A stretch of DNA of 64,000 nt from Pseudoalteromonas sp. MMG007 (GTDB lineage: Bacteria > Pseudomonadota > Gammaproteobacteria > Enterobacterales > Alteromonadaceae): positions 124,001-188,000 of the forward strand of contig NZ_JAGJEI010000005.1 in the NCBI RefSeq assembly GCF_018100985.1. Reading direction: 5' to 3'. The position numbers were made by a program, and so were the translations under genes. Numbering within the stretch: position 1 is the stretch's first letter; each line of letters begins with the position of its first letter. Shown here piece by piece: positions 27,730 to 38,210 of the stretch. Below the pieces are notes generated by a model. The model was given only the letters and a program-made list of their open reading frames with translations, was not told the DNA's origin and made no database searches.

Positions 27730-30441
27730 CTAAGATTTTGGTTCATCCAAAATCGACATCACAGAATATTGAGTTTTAACTCCCCCTGGTGTTTCAAACT
27801 CTATGTATAAAAAGCCAGAATCCACATCATCAGGCTCTGCCTCTTTAGTAATATTGACAGTCACTGAATTTGGTACTTTTTGCGCCGTGTTAATAACAGT
27901 ATAGTTAGTCAATCCCTTCAATACCGCGTTATCAGATGTTACTGCTACAGTGGTACCCGCCGGTAATGGATTGTTGTGAATATCACTGAAAAATATAGTA
28001 ATCGAAATTGCACTGTATGGCGTTGAGTTGCTGATATCAATAAGGTTTATGTCACACATACCTGCCATATCAGAAGTTTCTAAGCGAATACCATCACTTA
28101 AACTACAGTCATTCAATGCCGTTACAGCTCTAACGTAAGGTGTGCTACCTGACATAATTAGCTCAGAACTCGCGCGCACATTTACTGTTTCACGGGTACA
28201 TGCATTTGCAGCTAGAGCTTCATCACTACATAACAAGCCATTGTATTTACCATCAGCACTGTCATACAGGCCATTATCTTGTGCACCTGTGCGCTCCACA
28301 TACCATTCATCTTCACCACCATTGGAATCAACAGGGTTAGTTGGTGCTGGTAAATTTCCATCAAACACACCATTTTCATTAAAATCTATAAAAGCTTCAG
28401 GTAAATCTTGTAAAGTTGAATCAAACTCGTTTTGATTAAATTCACCGTTAGCAGATACATCATTAAATGACTCTTCACCAACAGAATAAGCAAGCAAACT
28501 AACACGTCCACCAAGGGGATAATCAATTGGCGCGTCATTAGGCGCATCAGCTAATGCAATAGGAACGCCCTTACTATCTAAATAACTAATTAAGTTACCA
28601 TCTACGTCTAGTTGTGACTCTCTAATACCTAAAGTACAAGGTGCTGGTTGTCCAAAGTAACGATCGCATTTGTCTGCAACAGAGTTATTATAAATGCTGT
28701 AATGGTATGGAATTGGGTTTTGGCTACGCCACTGCGCTTTGCACACTCCGTCTATGGTGCGACAAAGTAATAAAGGTGTAAATTGTTGCTCATCAATAGT
28801 GCCTACCGCCCCCCCTTCACTGGCAATATAAATTGCCGTATTATCTGGTACAAAATTATTAAAATGATCGGCTGCAAATACGGTTAAGTCTGTAGTCACT
28901 CCAGCTTCGTTTAATGACTCAGTATTAAACGTTTGCACTGCAAGTGTAAAACTGTCTTGATCTGGTACGCCTGTAGTAATAGTAATATCATTAGATACAA
29001 TAGAGATCACACTGTTTTGTGAGGTATCACTACTGTCAATTTGATGAGATGCAATAACAGATAAAATACCAGCAGCTTTTCCTGAGCGGACGTTTACAGT
29101 CACTAACCCTTCATTATTGGTGAATTGAAATACGCTATCTAATAGCGCGCCACCGGGATTTTGTGAAAGTGAAAAATCAATTTGCTCTTGACCTACTGGA
29201 TTTCCATTTACATCAAGAAGTTTAAAGGTGAGCTCTGAATTTTCAGTCAAGTTTTGACCGCCAGTTCCTTTAATAGCTAATACTTGATTAGTCACTCCCA
29301 TAAACGCGATTGAACCTGTCTCAGCCGCAGCTACGTTTATGTTTATGGTCTTTGTTGCAACATTACCACCAGTAACCACAGTGGCGGTAATCGTATCAAT
29401 ACCATTGCAGCCATTAGCTTTATAAGTTGCACTTGCTGTACCACCAATACTAGTTACTATGTTATCGATAGTGGCCCTGGGAGTCGATTCTTCTGCGCAG
29501 GCAGAAGTAAATTGCACCTCCAACGGTGTCGTAAATACATTATTACTACCGTCTACAATCTGAGCTGTTACAATAGTGGTAGAGCCAGCAGATAGCACAT
29601 CACTCGTGGCAATACTTGCACTTAAATTTACATTTACTTGAACAGCGTTAATTTCAAATAAAGCACTCGCAACTCCGCCCTGTGCTGTTAATTCAACTTG
29701 ACCCACACCTGAGCTACTGCCAGGCAATAAATTCAATATAGCAACACCAAACTTATCAGTTTTAGCCGTTAAACTTTCAGGTAATAAAATGCCTAGTGTG
29801 GTTGTCGCCTGAACTAGTACATTACTTGCTGGAGTATTACTGCCAGGTTGTGTGATTTTGGCGTAAACGATGGCTTGCTGCCCAAGTAAATTACTATTTT
29901 GTGAACAACTCGATGGATCAAGCTCAAAAGAGTCTCTGTCTATATTTAACCAGCTATCAGGACAGTTCTGTAAGATTTTAATGTCAATATTTGCCGCAGA
30001 GTCATCAGATTGCGGCTCATCTCCTGCGGTATAAAAACCTAGTTTACTGCTAATATCTTCATACGATGCTACAATGGTGCCAGCACCCTCAATACTACCA
30101 GCCTCCAGCTCAATAGTCGCTATCCCACTAGTATCGGTTAGCGCACTGCCCGTTGCGGGAATAAATGAACCTAGCGTGGTTGTAAAACTAATCTCCTGAC
30201 GTTGCACAGGCAGCCCATCAGAATCTAAAACAATTGCTGTTATTTCCAATGGTGAATCAGCTGTAACAATACGGTCTTCAAAAGTAATTTCAATATTCGC
30301 TGACTGTACAATAGCCTCATCAGCAGTTTCCCCTGTATCACCATCTAGTGTACCGCTGCCTTTTTCTAGTGACCCACCGCCACCACAAGCTGTGAGTAAA
30401 AAACTAAGCAATAAAATGCCGAGCAGTCGCATTAAAGGCAT
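27730..30441 (-). CDS. Large lipoprotein with bacterial Ig-like (invasin-type) domains
   Basis: A 903-residue surface or periplasmic lipoprotein of unknown role. The signal peptide MPLMRLLGILLLSFLLTAC has its lipobox Cys at 19, followed by a GGGG linker. At least four stretches of about 90-100 residues read as Ig-like Big_1 domains, for example the segments ending in GIATIELEAGS and GLVTVNVRSGKA. Around residues 640-700 an acidic part (DVSANGEFNQNEFD, DFNENGVFDG) looks like calcium-binding loops. The ATG at 30441 has GGGAGAGG 3 nt upstream and starts the signal directly; an upstream ATG at 30486 lacks this. It is monocistronic. Adhesion is a common job for such proteins but is not shown here. 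Confidence 0.8.
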   Translation of the reverse strand: MPLMRLLGILLLSFLLTACGGGGSLEKGSGTLDGDTGETADEAIVQSANIEITFEDRIVTADSPLEITAIVLDSDGLPVQRQEISFTTTLGSFIPATGSALTDTSGIATIELEAGSIEGAGTIVASYEDISSKLGFYTAGDEPQSDDSAANIDIKILQNCPDSWLNIDRDSFELDPSSCSQNSNLLGQQAIVYAKITQPGSNTPASNVLVQATTTLGILLPESLTAKTDKFGVAILNLLPGSSSGVGQVELTAQGGVASALFEINAVQVNVNLSASIATSDVLSAGSTTIVTAQIVDGSNNVFTTPLEVQFTSACAEESTPRATIDNIVTSIGGTASATYKANGCNGIDTITATVVTGGNVATKTININVAAAETGSIAFMGVTNQVLAIKGTGGQNLTENSELTFKLLDVNGNPVGQEQIDFSLSQNPGGALLDSVFQFTNNEGLVTVNVRSGKAAGILSVIASHQIDSSDTSQNSVISIVSNDITITTGVPDQDSFTLAVQTFNTESLNEAGVTTDLTVFAADHFNNFVPDNTAIYIASEGGAVGTIDEQQFTPLLLCRTIDGVCKAQWRSQNPIPYHYSIYNNSVADKCDRYFGQPAPCTLGIRESQLDVDGNLISYLDSKGVPIALADAPNDAPIDYPLGGRVSLLAYSVGEESFNDVSANGEFNQNEFDSTLQDLPEAFIDFNENGVFDGNLPAPTNPVDSNGGEDEWYVERTGAQDNGLYDSADGKYNGLLCSDEALAANACTRETVNVRASSELIMSGSTPYVRAVTALNDCSLSDGIRLETSDMAGMCDINLIDISNSTPYSAISITIFFSDIHNNPLPAGTTVAVTSDNAVLKGLTNYTVINTAQKVPNSVTVNITKEAEPDDVDSGFLYIEFETPGGVKTQYSVMSILDEPKS

Positions 30442-30634
30442 GAACCTCTCCCTAGGGTTGTTATTATATGTAAGATTAATTTTCACTTAATATTAACCTA
30501 TAACTTAGTCTAAAATCTCAGTTTTCTATTACTTTTTTATGTAAAAAAAATTTAAATAAATACTAATTTTTTCTGTAGTAAATATTTCCTTGCTGGTAGT
30601 CTATGGCAAATTTATAAAATGTAGATCAGGGAAT

Positions 30635-31969
30635 ATGTCAAAAGTCCGTTCAATGAGTTTAACCACTCGCATCATGATTGGTATGGCGCTTGGGGTTGCA
30701 GTAGGTTTTATATTTCAGGCTATATTAGCTGGTGAAGACGATTATCTAATACCACTTGGGTTATTCTCTTTGCCAATTAAAGCCTTTTTTGTAGATGGTA
30801 TTTTTCATGTTGGTGGTCAAATATTCATAGCTAGCTTAAAAATGCTAGTGGTTCCACTTGTATTTGTATCGCTTGTTTGTGGTACATGTAGTTTAAGTGA
30901 TCCTAAAAAATTAGGCCGCCTAGGTGGTAAATCTATTGGTTTGTATTTATTAACCACTGCGGTTGCAATTACCGTTGCTATTACTCTTGCTTTATTATTC
31001 AGCCCAGGTGAAGGGATTAGCCTTCCATCGAATGCAACTTACGATGCTAAAGAAGCACCGACCCTTGCCCGTGTAATTATAGATATGTTCCCTACTAACC
31101 CGTTTGAAGCAATGGCTAAAGGTAATATGCTTCAGGTCATAGTGTTTGCACTATTATTTGGTGTAGCAATGGCACTAAGTGGTAAAACAGGTAAACGCGT
31201 AGCAAGTGTATTTGAAGACTTAAATACAGTTATTTTAAAACTTGTAACATTATTAATGAATATAGCACCTTACGGTGTATTCTTCTTAATGGCGAAACTA
31301 TTTACAACAATTGAACTTAACTTAATTGTTAGCTTAGCTAAATATTTTGTTGTGGTTGTACTCGCCTTGTTATTACATGCGCTGATAAATTACACATTAC
31401 TGTTAAAAATCCTGACAGGTTTAAATCCACTGACCTTCTTAGCAAAAATGAAGCACACGTGTTTATTTGCATTTAGTACCTCAAGCTCTAGCGCAACTAT
31501 GCCTATCACGCTCGAAACAGCAACAAAAAAACTAGGTGCAAACAACTCAGTGGCATCGTTTACCATACCGCTAGGCGCTACTATCAACATGGATGGCACC
31601 GCTATTATGCAGGGTGTAGCTACTGTGTTTATTGCTCAAGTGTTTAGTGTTGATTTAACTATTTCTGATTATTTAATGGTTATATTAACGGCAACACTTG
31701 CCTCTGTAGGTACTGCGGGCGTGCCCGGTGTTGGTTTAATTATGCTAGCAATGGTGCTCAACCAAGTAGGACTTCCAGTAGAGGGGATTGCAATAATTAT
31801 CGGAGTAGATCGCTTACTTGATATGACTCGCACTGCGGTTAATGTTACCGGTGATTGTATGGTCACTTGTGTGGTTGCTAAATCTGAAGGCGAGCTTGAT
31901 GAGAGCATCTTCAACGACCCAAATGCCGCTAAAGACTTAGAAGATTATCACAAATCTATCGACTCGTAA
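30635..31969 (+). CDS. Dicarboxylate/amino acid:cation symporter (DAACS family)
   Basis: Imports glutamate, aspartate or C4-dicarboxylates with protons or sodium across the inner membrane. The 444 residues show the family signatures: the serine-rich hairpin STSSSSATMPITLE, GATINMDGTAIMQG for cation and substrate binding, and DRLLDMTRTAVNVTGD for the substrate carboxylate. Eight transmembrane helices and two re-entrant loops are expected. The ATG at 30635 follows AGGG by 4 nt; a further ATG at 30653 is possible. It is monocistronic with a bidirectional terminator. Glutamate/aspartate versus dicarboxylate preference cannot be decided here. Confidence 0.92.
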   Translation: MSKVRSMSLTTRIMIGMALGVAVGFIFQAILAGEDDYLIPLGLFSLPIKAFFVDGIFHVGGQIFIASLKMLVVPLVFVSLVCGTCSLSDPKKLGRLGGKSIGLYLLTTAVAITVAITLALLFSPGEGISLPSNATYDAKEAPTLARVIIDMFPTNPFEAMAKGNMLQVIVFALLFGVAMALSGKTGKRVASVFEDLNTVILKLVTLLMNIAPYGVFFLMAKLFTTIELNLIVSLAKYFVVVVLALLLHALINYTLLLKILTGLNPLTFLAKMKHTCLFAFSTSSSSATMPITLETATKKLGANNSVASFTIPLGATINMDGTAIMQGVATVFIAQVFSVDLTISDYLMVILTATLASVGTAGVPGVGLIMLAMVLNQVGLPVEGIAIIIGVDRLLDMTRTAVNVTGDCMVTCVVAKSEGELDESIFNDPNAAKDLEDYHKSIDS

Positions 31970-31988
31970 TATCGAGTAATATAGTTAT

Positions 31989-32025
31989 AAAAAAAACCTT
32001 GATGTTTTGCATCAAGGTTTTTTTG
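31989..32025. terminator. Bidirectional terminator between symporter and sohB
   Basis: AACCTTGATG and CATCAAGGTT form a 10-bp stem with long T runs on both strands, between two convergent genes. Confidence 0.9.
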
Positions 32026-32036
32026 GTTATTAATAA

Positions 32037-33053
32037 TTAAGGATTCATCGACTTAAATTTAGAAAGTAAGCTTATCCCAACCTTGTTTACACCACTGCTT
32101 AATCCAAGTGCCAGTTTATCGCTTAGTCCCTTTTTAACTTTATATTTTACTTTATATATTTGACGCTCAGATTGCTGCTCTAATAAAGCATCATCACTGG
32201 TTTTAATAACATCTACTAAGCCTTTATCAATTGCTTGCATTGCAAACCAATGCTCACCTGTAGCCACTAAATCAATATTTAGGCTTGGGCGCTGTGTGCT
32301 TACAAAGGTTTTAAATAAACCATGAGTTTCTTCAATTTCGTCGCGAAACTTTTCACGTGCTTTATCTGTGTTTTCACCAAATAATGTGAGGGTACGTTTA
32401 AATTCACCTGCTGTAATTTGTTCAAACTCTACGTCGTTTTTCTTTAATATTTTATTAAAGTTAGGGATTTGTGCAATCACCCCAATCGAACCTACAATTG
32501 CAAATGGCGCTGCAAGTATTTCATCAGCTACACATGCCATCATATAACCGCCGCTTGCTGCTACTTTATCAATTGCTACACTTAAAGGAATACCCGCGCT
32601 TTTAATTCTCTGTAACTGAGATGCAGCAAGTCCATAGCCATGAACAACCCCACCACCACTTTCTAAACGCACTAATACTTTATCTGTTTTAGGATCTGCA
32701 ATCGAAATAATAGCAGTCACTTCCTCTCGTAAACTTTCTACTTCGTGCGCGTCCATACTACCGGTAAAATCGACTACATATAAACGAGGCTTTGGATCAT
32801 CACTGACTGTTTTTTTACTCTGCGCTTTTAATTGCTTTTGATGCGCTTTTAACTCTTTTTTAGACAATGTATTGTGCAAAAAACCTTCTTTGAGCTCGTT
32901 AAGTTTTTCAGATACATCTTCAATTTCAATCTCACCTTTTTTCGCTTTTGGCTTAACGGCGGAAGCAACTATAAGCATTAACACAACGGCAATTGCGATA
33001 ACAAATGTCACTGTTTTGGCAAAAAACAAACCGTATTCGTATAAAAATTCCAA
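32037..33053 (-). CDS. sohB: SohB inner-membrane S49 family protease
   Basis: A 338-residue serine protease of the signal-peptide-peptidase S49 family. An N-terminal membrane anchor (about 8-32) is followed by a charged linker and the protease domain. The domain has GGGVVHGYGLAA, the catalytic serine in VAASGGYMMACVADEI and GSIGVIAQIPNF. It probably degrades membrane or periplasmic peptides. The start is TTG: GGAG lies exactly 7 nt before TTG at 33053-33051, and no in-frame ATG exists before the membrane segment. A terminator follows convergently. The name rests on the SohB-type N-terminal extension and single S49 domain. Confidence 0.92.
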   Translation of the reverse strand: MEFLYEYGLFFAKTVTFVIAIAVVLMLIVASAVKPKAKKGEIEIEDVSEKLNELKEGFLHNTLSKKELKAHQKQLKAQSKKTVSDDPKPRLYVVDFTGSMDAHEVESLREEVTAIISIADPKTDKVLVRLESGGGVVHGYGLAASQLQRIKSAGIPLSVAIDKVAASGGYMMACVADEILAAPFAIVGSIGVIAQIPNFNKILKKNDVEFEQITAGEFKRTLTLFGENTDKAREKFRDEIEETHGLFKTFVSTQRPSLNIDLVATGEHWFAMQAIDKGLVDVIKTSDDALLEQQSERQIYKVKYKVKKGLSDKLALGLSSGVNKVGISLLSKFKSMNP

Positions 33054-33100
33054 CTGGTTTCTCCATTAATAAATTTAAGCTAATTTATCATGCTTTTAAC

Positions 33101-33129
33101 CAAAAAAAAGCCACTATACAGTGGCTTTT
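33101..33129 (-). terminator. Intrinsic terminator after the Pla-1/VolA-type lipase
   Basis: AAGCCACT and AGTGGCTT form a hairpin with a short loop, followed on the minus strand by eight T residues. Confidence 0.85.
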
Positions 33130-33154
33130 ATAAGTTAACGTTTAAAGTAGTAGA

Positions 33155-35584
33155 TTAATCAGTAACAACGTCACTATTTGTTACTAATAACATACGACCG
33201 CGTGTTGCTAAGTAAACAGCAACCTGCATCTGCATTTCTGCATTTGCAGCCGCGCTTCCCTCTACAGTAGCGGCCTCTGCAGCATCTTGAGCTGGCGTTA
33301 ATATAGAACCGTGGTGCCCTTTAGTAAATTTAACTAAATAGCTTGCTGGTGTTTCGCTTGATGGCTGAGTTGTACTTACAGTCTCTAGACCCATAAAAGT
33401 GGCCAGTGGGATTGTGCCAGAAATAGGGTTATTTGCAGCCATTGGTGGTATAACTTGGTCAGGCTTATTATCCTCGCCATCACCTACAACAACATTTGTA
33501 TAAACAGGTGTGCCTAAAGCTTTAACCGCTGCCGCATAATTTGTTGGGTCACCGCTATCAAGGGCTGTTTGTGCTGCAAATGCAAACTGAGTAAAGACAT
33601 CTTGAATATTAGTAAGCTTGCTTGTTTCGCCAGCTGTAGTTAAAGAAGCTACATACTCGTTATAACCACACGTTAAATACGCTTCCATATCTGGTAAAAA
33701 TGTACCACAGTTTGATACAGCATCAGCTTGTAAATACGCGTTAAACTCATCAGCCTCTGTTGTACCAGCTTGAGATAACACTGAACCTTGAATAAATGGG
33801 CCAAATGCCGCCGACTCAAGTAAAAAGCTAGCAATACCGCCACCGCCACTGGCAAGTGCTACTGTGTTTACATTAAACAAAGGATCAACAGTTGGCGCTA
33901 GTGGGTTATTAGCCTGTGAAATAAATGCAGGGGCTACAATAGAGCCTAATGAATGGCCAATGTAAGTGACGTCTTGCGCGTTGATCGTTTCATCATTTAT
34001 AAAGTTTAATCCTAAACGTAAACCTAATAAATCGGCTGACGATTGACGTAAACTATCACGCGCGACTAACAATGAGCTTAAGTTCATGTAACTTAGAACA
34101 GAACCCGTAGTTGCATTAAAATCATCAGTGCCATCGCCATCAACATCTACTCCACGCTCACCATGGCGAGGATGATCTATTGCTGCTGTAGCAAATCCTT
34201 GAATTGATAATTGCGCGGTCAGTGCTAACATGCTTTCTTTTTCTGTAGTGATGCCATGCTGCATAATAACCACCGGCCAGCCGCTTTCAGGCATTTCGAT
34301 AGCATCTAACTGAAGTTGTGCGCGTATACCGTTTATAACGGGTAAAATTGGTTTAGTTATTTGTACTGGCACATCAGCCATGCTTTGAACTTTAGGGATA
34401 GAATTATATTTTGTTAAGTGTCGAGTAGAATCTAAGCCTAAATCACGAAGTTGACCCTCACTTAACGCTGCACATAGCGCATCATTTTCACTCACAGGCT
34501 CTGTAGGAAACGACTCCCCAAGTGCTGCTTTATACCCTAAAACAGCAACTGCGTTATCACACATACCTTGCCAGTATGTATCGTTTAAATCGCTTATCTC
34601 TGTTCCTGTAGGTGTTCCTAAATACATAGGTAATGTAATGTTACCTTTTAAATACTGAACGCCAGAAAAAGCAGCTGATACTGGCACACCACCTGCTGCA
34701 AAAACTTGCTGAACATTTACTACATCTTGTTCAGGTACATTAACCATTGGTGTTGGCAATGCATCGTTTTGCAAACTAGCTGCAAGTAAGTTTTTAATGG
34801 TACCAAGTACAGGCCCTGCTGATTGAATCGTCATCGCAGAAGAAAAGATAATATCGTCTTTGGTAATATCACCAGAACTAACCACTACATTTTCATAACT
34901 ATTTACAGCCGCTTGAAGACCCAGCTGAGCATCTGTTATTAAAGGAGCTTCTTCACTTACTAAAGCATAGGTAGAAGAAGGTTGAATAGAGCGCCCTAAT
35001 GAATCTTTAAGCCCCGTAGTTAAAACATTTATATAAGAGCTGCCTGGTGAAAATGGTTTAAGCGGTATAACAGCAACGCCATTACCAGAGGCCTGAGTTA
35101 TAAAATCTACACCAAAAGTAAGTTCACCTACTAATTTACAGGCTGTACCAGCGGTAACTACAGAGCATTCTGCATCCGTTAAACTTGCGCCCATAACCAC
35201 TTCAAAAATTCTTAACGTACCAGGGCTTGCAGCTGATGCTTCATCAAGTGATACATCACTTGGAAATGTTAAATCAATTTTATAAGGAACCTGAGAGGAC
35301 CAACCATCTAAAGCCCCCAGAGCTAGTTGAGGGTCTGAGTACGCAGCGCGAGATATAGATACATTATCATCATTTAGCTCCCCAGGAATGTTAAGTGTAC
35401 CGTCTTGAGTACCGCTCATTAATAAGTCATTAGGGACAGATAAAACGCCATTTGCAGGATCGAAAGTAACCGTTGCATTGGGGACTATAGTTGCACTGTC
35501 ATTCTTAACATCTTCTAACGTTTCTCCGCCGCCACAACCTGCTAATGCAGCTGTAACAGAGAGTGAGAGTAGCATTTTTTTCAT
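33155..35584 (-). CDS. Pla-1/cef-type extracellular lipase (VolA-like lipoprotein)
   Basis: A lipase or phospholipase of 809 residues. The signal peptide has a lipobox (AALAGC, lipid on Cys17) and a GGG linker. The long N-terminal part (PNDLLMSGTQDGTLNIP, then Ig-like FPSDVSLDEASAASPGTLRIFEV) is typical of the Pla-1/cef family. The C-terminal alpha/beta-hydrolase domain has the oxyanion segment VIMQHGITTEK, the nucleophile in YIGHSLGSIV and a likely catalytic His in GHHGSIL. GGAG lies 8 nt before the ATG at 35584. Vibrio VolA in this family is a surface-exposed lipoprotein that releases fatty acids from lysophosphatidylcholine; a similar scavenging role is inferred here. It is monocistronic. 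Confidence 0.88.
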   Translation of the reverse strand: MKKMLLSLSVTAALAGCGGGETLEDVKNDSATIVPNATVTFDPANGVLSVPNDLLMSGTQDGTLNIPGELNDDNVSISRAAYSDPQLALGALDGWSSQVPYKIDLTFPSDVSLDEASAASPGTLRIFEVVMGASLTDAECSVVTAGTACKLVGELTFGVDFITQASGNGVAVIPLKPFSPGSSYINVLTTGLKDSLGRSIQPSSTYALVSEEAPLITDAQLGLQAAVNSYENVVVSSGDITKDDIIFSSAMTIQSAGPVLGTIKNLLAASLQNDALPTPMVNVPEQDVVNVQQVFAAGGVPVSAAFSGVQYLKGNITLPMYLGTPTGTEISDLNDTYWQGMCDNAVAVLGYKAALGESFPTEPVSENDALCAALSEGQLRDLGLDSTRHLTKYNSIPKVQSMADVPVQITKPILPVINGIRAQLQLDAIEMPESGWPVVIMQHGITTEKESMLALTAQLSIQGFATAAIDHPRHGERGVDVDGDGTDDFNATTGSVLSYMNLSSLLVARDSLRQSSADLLGLRLGLNFINDETINAQDVTYIGHSLGSIVAPAFISQANNPLAPTVDPLFNVNTVALASGGGGIASFLLESAAFGPFIQGSVLSQAGTTEADEFNAYLQADAVSNCGTFLPDMEAYLTCGYNEYVASLTTAGETSKLTNIQDVFTQFAFAAQTALDSGDPTNYAAAVKALGTPVYTNVVVGDGEDNKPDQVIPPMAANNPISGTIPLATFMGLETVSTTQPSSETPASYLVKFTKGHHGSILTPAQDAAEAATVEGSAAANAEMQMQVAVYLATRGRMLLVTNSDVVTD

Positions 35585-35791
35585 ATTGTTGGCTCCGCAC
35601 AAATCTTATTTTTATAGTGTGTGTTTTAAGTGTGTTAAAGTTAAAATAATGTAACCGATTTATTAATGAGACATTAGACCAGTTAAACTTAACGTAAAGT
35701 ATCTATTTTCGCCACCTAAATTTACAATAAATTCGATTACTTCACGTTTTGCTATGTTAAAATCATAAAAATTTTATGAATTGGTAATTTT

Positions 35792-36538
35792 ATGCACACT
35801 TATCAAGCAGCTGAAAACGCATTACAAGACAAAGTTATTTTGATCACAGGCGCTGGCGATGGTATTGGCCGAGTAGCCGCAATAACCTATGCAAAACATG
35901 GCGCAACTGTAATTTTATTAGGGAAAACAACTAATAAACTCGAGTGTGTTTACGATGAAATAGTAAATGCTGGTTACCCACAGCCCGCTATAGTCCCAAT
36001 GGATCTTAAAGGGGCGACTAAGCAAAACTATCGTGACTTAGCTGCCACTATAGAAAGTCAATTTGGACGCCTTGATGGATTACTTAATAATGCCGGAATT
36101 TTAGGGTCTCTTGGGCCACTTGAGCATTTTTGTTCGTCTACTTTTGAAAACATAATGAAAGTAAATGTAACCGCACAAGCAATGATCACTAAAGCGCTTT
36201 TCCCTGTACTTCGTAAATCAAAAAGTGCCTCTGTCGTTTTTACATCTTCAGGGGTAGGACGAAAAGGCCGTGAGTTTTGGGGGCCATATGCTATTTCAAA
36301 ATTTGCTGTAGAGGGCATGATGCAAACATGGGCGTGCGAAGTCGGTAAAACATCTATTCGTGTAAACTGTATCAACCCAGGTGCCACCAGAACGTCTATG
36401 CGCGCTGCAGCTTACCCAGGCGAAGACAGAGACAAACTTGCCACACCGAAAGATTTAATGCCAACCTATTTATACTTAATGAGTGATGACTCATCATCAG
36501 TAAATGGCGAATCACTTGATGCGCAACCTAAAAAATAA
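35792..36538 (+). CDS. yciK: YciK family short-chain oxidoreductase
   Basis: A 248-residue NAD(P)-dependent short-chain dehydrogenase. It shows the cofactor motif TGAGDGIG near residue 19, NNAG at about 98, the catalytic Ser in VVFTSSGVG and the YAISK pair (Tyr and Lys) near 167. The order and C-terminus match YciK, a conserved but poorly characterised family. The ATG at 35792 has only a weak upstream site. It is convergent with rluB across a shared terminator. The substrate is unknown. Confidence 0.88.
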   Translation: MHTYQAAENALQDKVILITGAGDGIGRVAAITYAKHGATVILLGKTTNKLECVYDEIVNAGYPQPAIVPMDLKGATKQNYRDLAATIESQFGRLDGLLNNAGILGSLGPLEHFCSSTFENIMKVNVTAQAMITKALFPVLRKSKSASVVFTSSGVGRKGREFWGPYAISKFAVEGMMQTWACEVGKTSIRVNCINPGATRTSMRAAAYPGEDRDKLATPKDLMPTYLYLMSDDSSSVNGESLDAQPKK

Positions 36539-36554
36539 AATATATTTTTAATTA

Positions 36555-36587
36555 TCAAAAAAGCCGCATTATTTGCGGCTTTTTTGG
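36555..36587. terminator. Bidirectional terminator between yciK and rluB
   Basis: AAGCCGCA and TGCGGCTT form an 8-bp stem with six or more T residues on each strand, between convergent genes. Confidence 0.9.
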
Positions 36588-36604
36588 TAGTAAATACTCA
36601 GTAA

Positions 36605-37474
36605 TTACTTACGTTTAGTTTGCTTAACACGTTGATTGTGTTTTTTTACAGCTTTGCGTATTTGATTGATTTTAGCACGCTTGTCTTTACGCTTTTCAGG
36701 CATAACTGACAATTTAGTCTGGGTTTCTCTACCAAGTTTAACTGTTTTACGTAAATAGTTAACTGTTTCAAGGTCTAACTCATTCCAGCCACCTTGAGGT
36801 ACGCGCTTATCAAGCTCTAATTTGCCGTAACGGATACGAATAAGGCGAGATACTTCAACATCTTGAGACTGCCATAAACGACGAACTTCGCGGTTACGTC
36901 CTTCATTAAGTGTAACGTTAAACCAGCGGTTGATACCTTCGCCGCCCATTGGTTTTACACTTAAAAACTTAGCGGGACCATCTTCTAGCTCAACACCACG
37001 AGTAAGGTTTTTAACTGTTTCATTTGTGACTTCACCAAATACTCGAGCAGAGTATTCACGCTCTACTTCGTAGCTTGGGTGCATCAAACGATTTGCCAGC
37101 TCGCCATCATTAGTAAATAACATTAAGCCTGCGGTATTAATATCTAATCGTCCAACCGCAATCCAGCGCTCACCGTCAATACGAGGTAAGCGATCGAATA
37201 CAGTACGACGGCCTTCAGGATCTTTACGTGTACTTAACTCACCTTCTGGTTTGTTGTACATAATGACACGACAGATACGATCTGCTTTCTCTTCAATTTT
37301 TACAGTATGACCGTCAACTCGAATTAAATCGGTTTCTTCAACACGGTCGCCTAGCTTAGCTACTTTGCCGTTAACACTAACGCGATTAGCATCAATGTAT
37401 TTTTCCATTTCACGGCGTGAGCCTACGCCTGCACGGGCTAAGACTTTTTGTAACTTTTCACCTTGTATACTCAT
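36605..37474 (-). CDS. rluB: 23S rRNA pseudouridine(2605) synthase RluB
   Basis: Converts U2605 of 23S rRNA to pseudouridine. The 289 residues begin with an S4 RNA-binding domain ([19 protein letters not shown]), followed by the RsuA-type catalytic domain with the aspartate in [17 protein letters not shown]. The basic C-terminal tail (about 245-289, rich in Lys/Arg) is usual for RluB. The ATG overlaps the scpB stop by 4 bp (ATGA), so the two are translationally coupled. Confidence 0.95.
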   Translation of the reverse strand: MSIQGEKLQKVLARAGVGSRREMEKYIDANRVSVNGKVAKLGDRVEETDLIRVDGHTVKIEEKADRICRVIMYNKPEGELSTRKDPEGRRTVFDRLPRIDGERWIAVGRLDINTAGLMLFTNDGELANRLMHPSYEVEREYSARVFGEVTNETVKNLTRGVELEDGPAKFLSVKPMGGEGINRWFNVTLNEGRNREVRRLWQSQDVEVSRLIRIRYGKLELDKRVPQGGWNELDLETVNYLRKTVKLGRETQTKLSVMPEKRKDKRAKINQIRKAVKKHNQRVKQTKRK

Positions 37475-38061
37475 TCGGATGGTTCTCTCACAGAAGGATC
37501 GCTCATTAACTGATTAATTTTGCTTTGCTGATCTGATGGCAAAGCAGGTAAATTATCTAAACCTGTTAACGAAAAATAATCTAAAAATTGCTTAGTAGTT
37601 GCATATAATGCTGGTTTACCCGGTACTTCTTTATGCCCTACCACTTTAACCCACTCTCTTTCGAGTAAGGTTTTTATAATATTCGAACCCGTTGTTACCC
37701 CTCTTACTTGCTCAATTTCGCCACGCGTAATGGGCTGCCTGTAAGCGATAAGAGATAGCGTTTCAAGTAATGCACGTGAATACTTAGGCGCTCGTTCCTG
37801 CCATAAGTTATTTAGCCAAGGGCTTAAACTACTACAAGCCTGAAACCGATAACCACTTCCTACTTCAACTAAGCGTATACCACGGGTTTGAAAATGTATT
37901 TGTATTGTATCAATAGCGTCATTTATACGCGCCATAGAAATGGCTAAATCAGCCAGCACAACATCTTTAAGCTGGCGTTTGCTTAGAGGTTTACTAGCTA
38001 CAAATATCGCCGCTTCAATGATTTCAACTAATTGTTCATCACTTATACGCCGACTAGCCAT
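37471..38061 (-). CDS. scpB: Segregation and condensation protein B (ScpB)
   Basis: A 196-residue winged-helix protein that with ScpA and SMC shapes chromosomes for segregation. The family features are [18 protein letters not shown] at the N-terminus, the RFQ segment [16 protein letters not shown], and [24 protein letters not shown] in the second winged helix. AGG lies 4 nt before the ATG. It is coupled to rluB as in many gammaproteobacteria. Its usual partner scpA is not upstream; the next gene upstream is an unrelated EF-hand protein, and no scpA is visible in the window. Confidence 0.94.
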   Translation of the reverse strand: MASRRISDEQLVEIIEAAIFVASKPLSKRQLKDVVLADLAISMARINDAIDTIQIHFQTRGIRLVEVGSGYRFQACSSLSPWLNNLWQERAPKYSRALLETLSLIAYRQPITRGEIEQVRGVTTGSNIIKTLLEREWVKVVGHKEVPGKPALYATTKQFLDYFSLTGLDNLPALPSDQQSKINQLMSDPSVREPSE

Positions 38062-38156
38062 ACACCTATTACCAAATAAAAATACACAGCCAACTATTAT
38101 GACAGAAGTAGAGCAAACTAGGAAAATATATCTGCTTTTTAACTAAATTAAATGCA

Positions 38157-38187
38157 CAAAAAAGCCAGCAATTAGTGCTGGCTTGTT
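38157..38187 (-). terminator. Intrinsic terminator after the EF-hand lipoprotein
   Basis: AGCCAGCA (38163-38170) and TGCTGGCT (38176-38183) form an 8-bp stem with a T run on the minus strand. It separates the EF-hand gene from scpB-rluB. Confidence 0.85.
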
Positions 38188-38210
38188 CTACTTAACTTAC
38201 ATAGATAATA

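Noticed and set aside
30590..30634. Upstream alternative start of the dicarboxylate symporter
   Set aside because: It needs a TTG start without ribosome-binding site and adds residues unlike the family.
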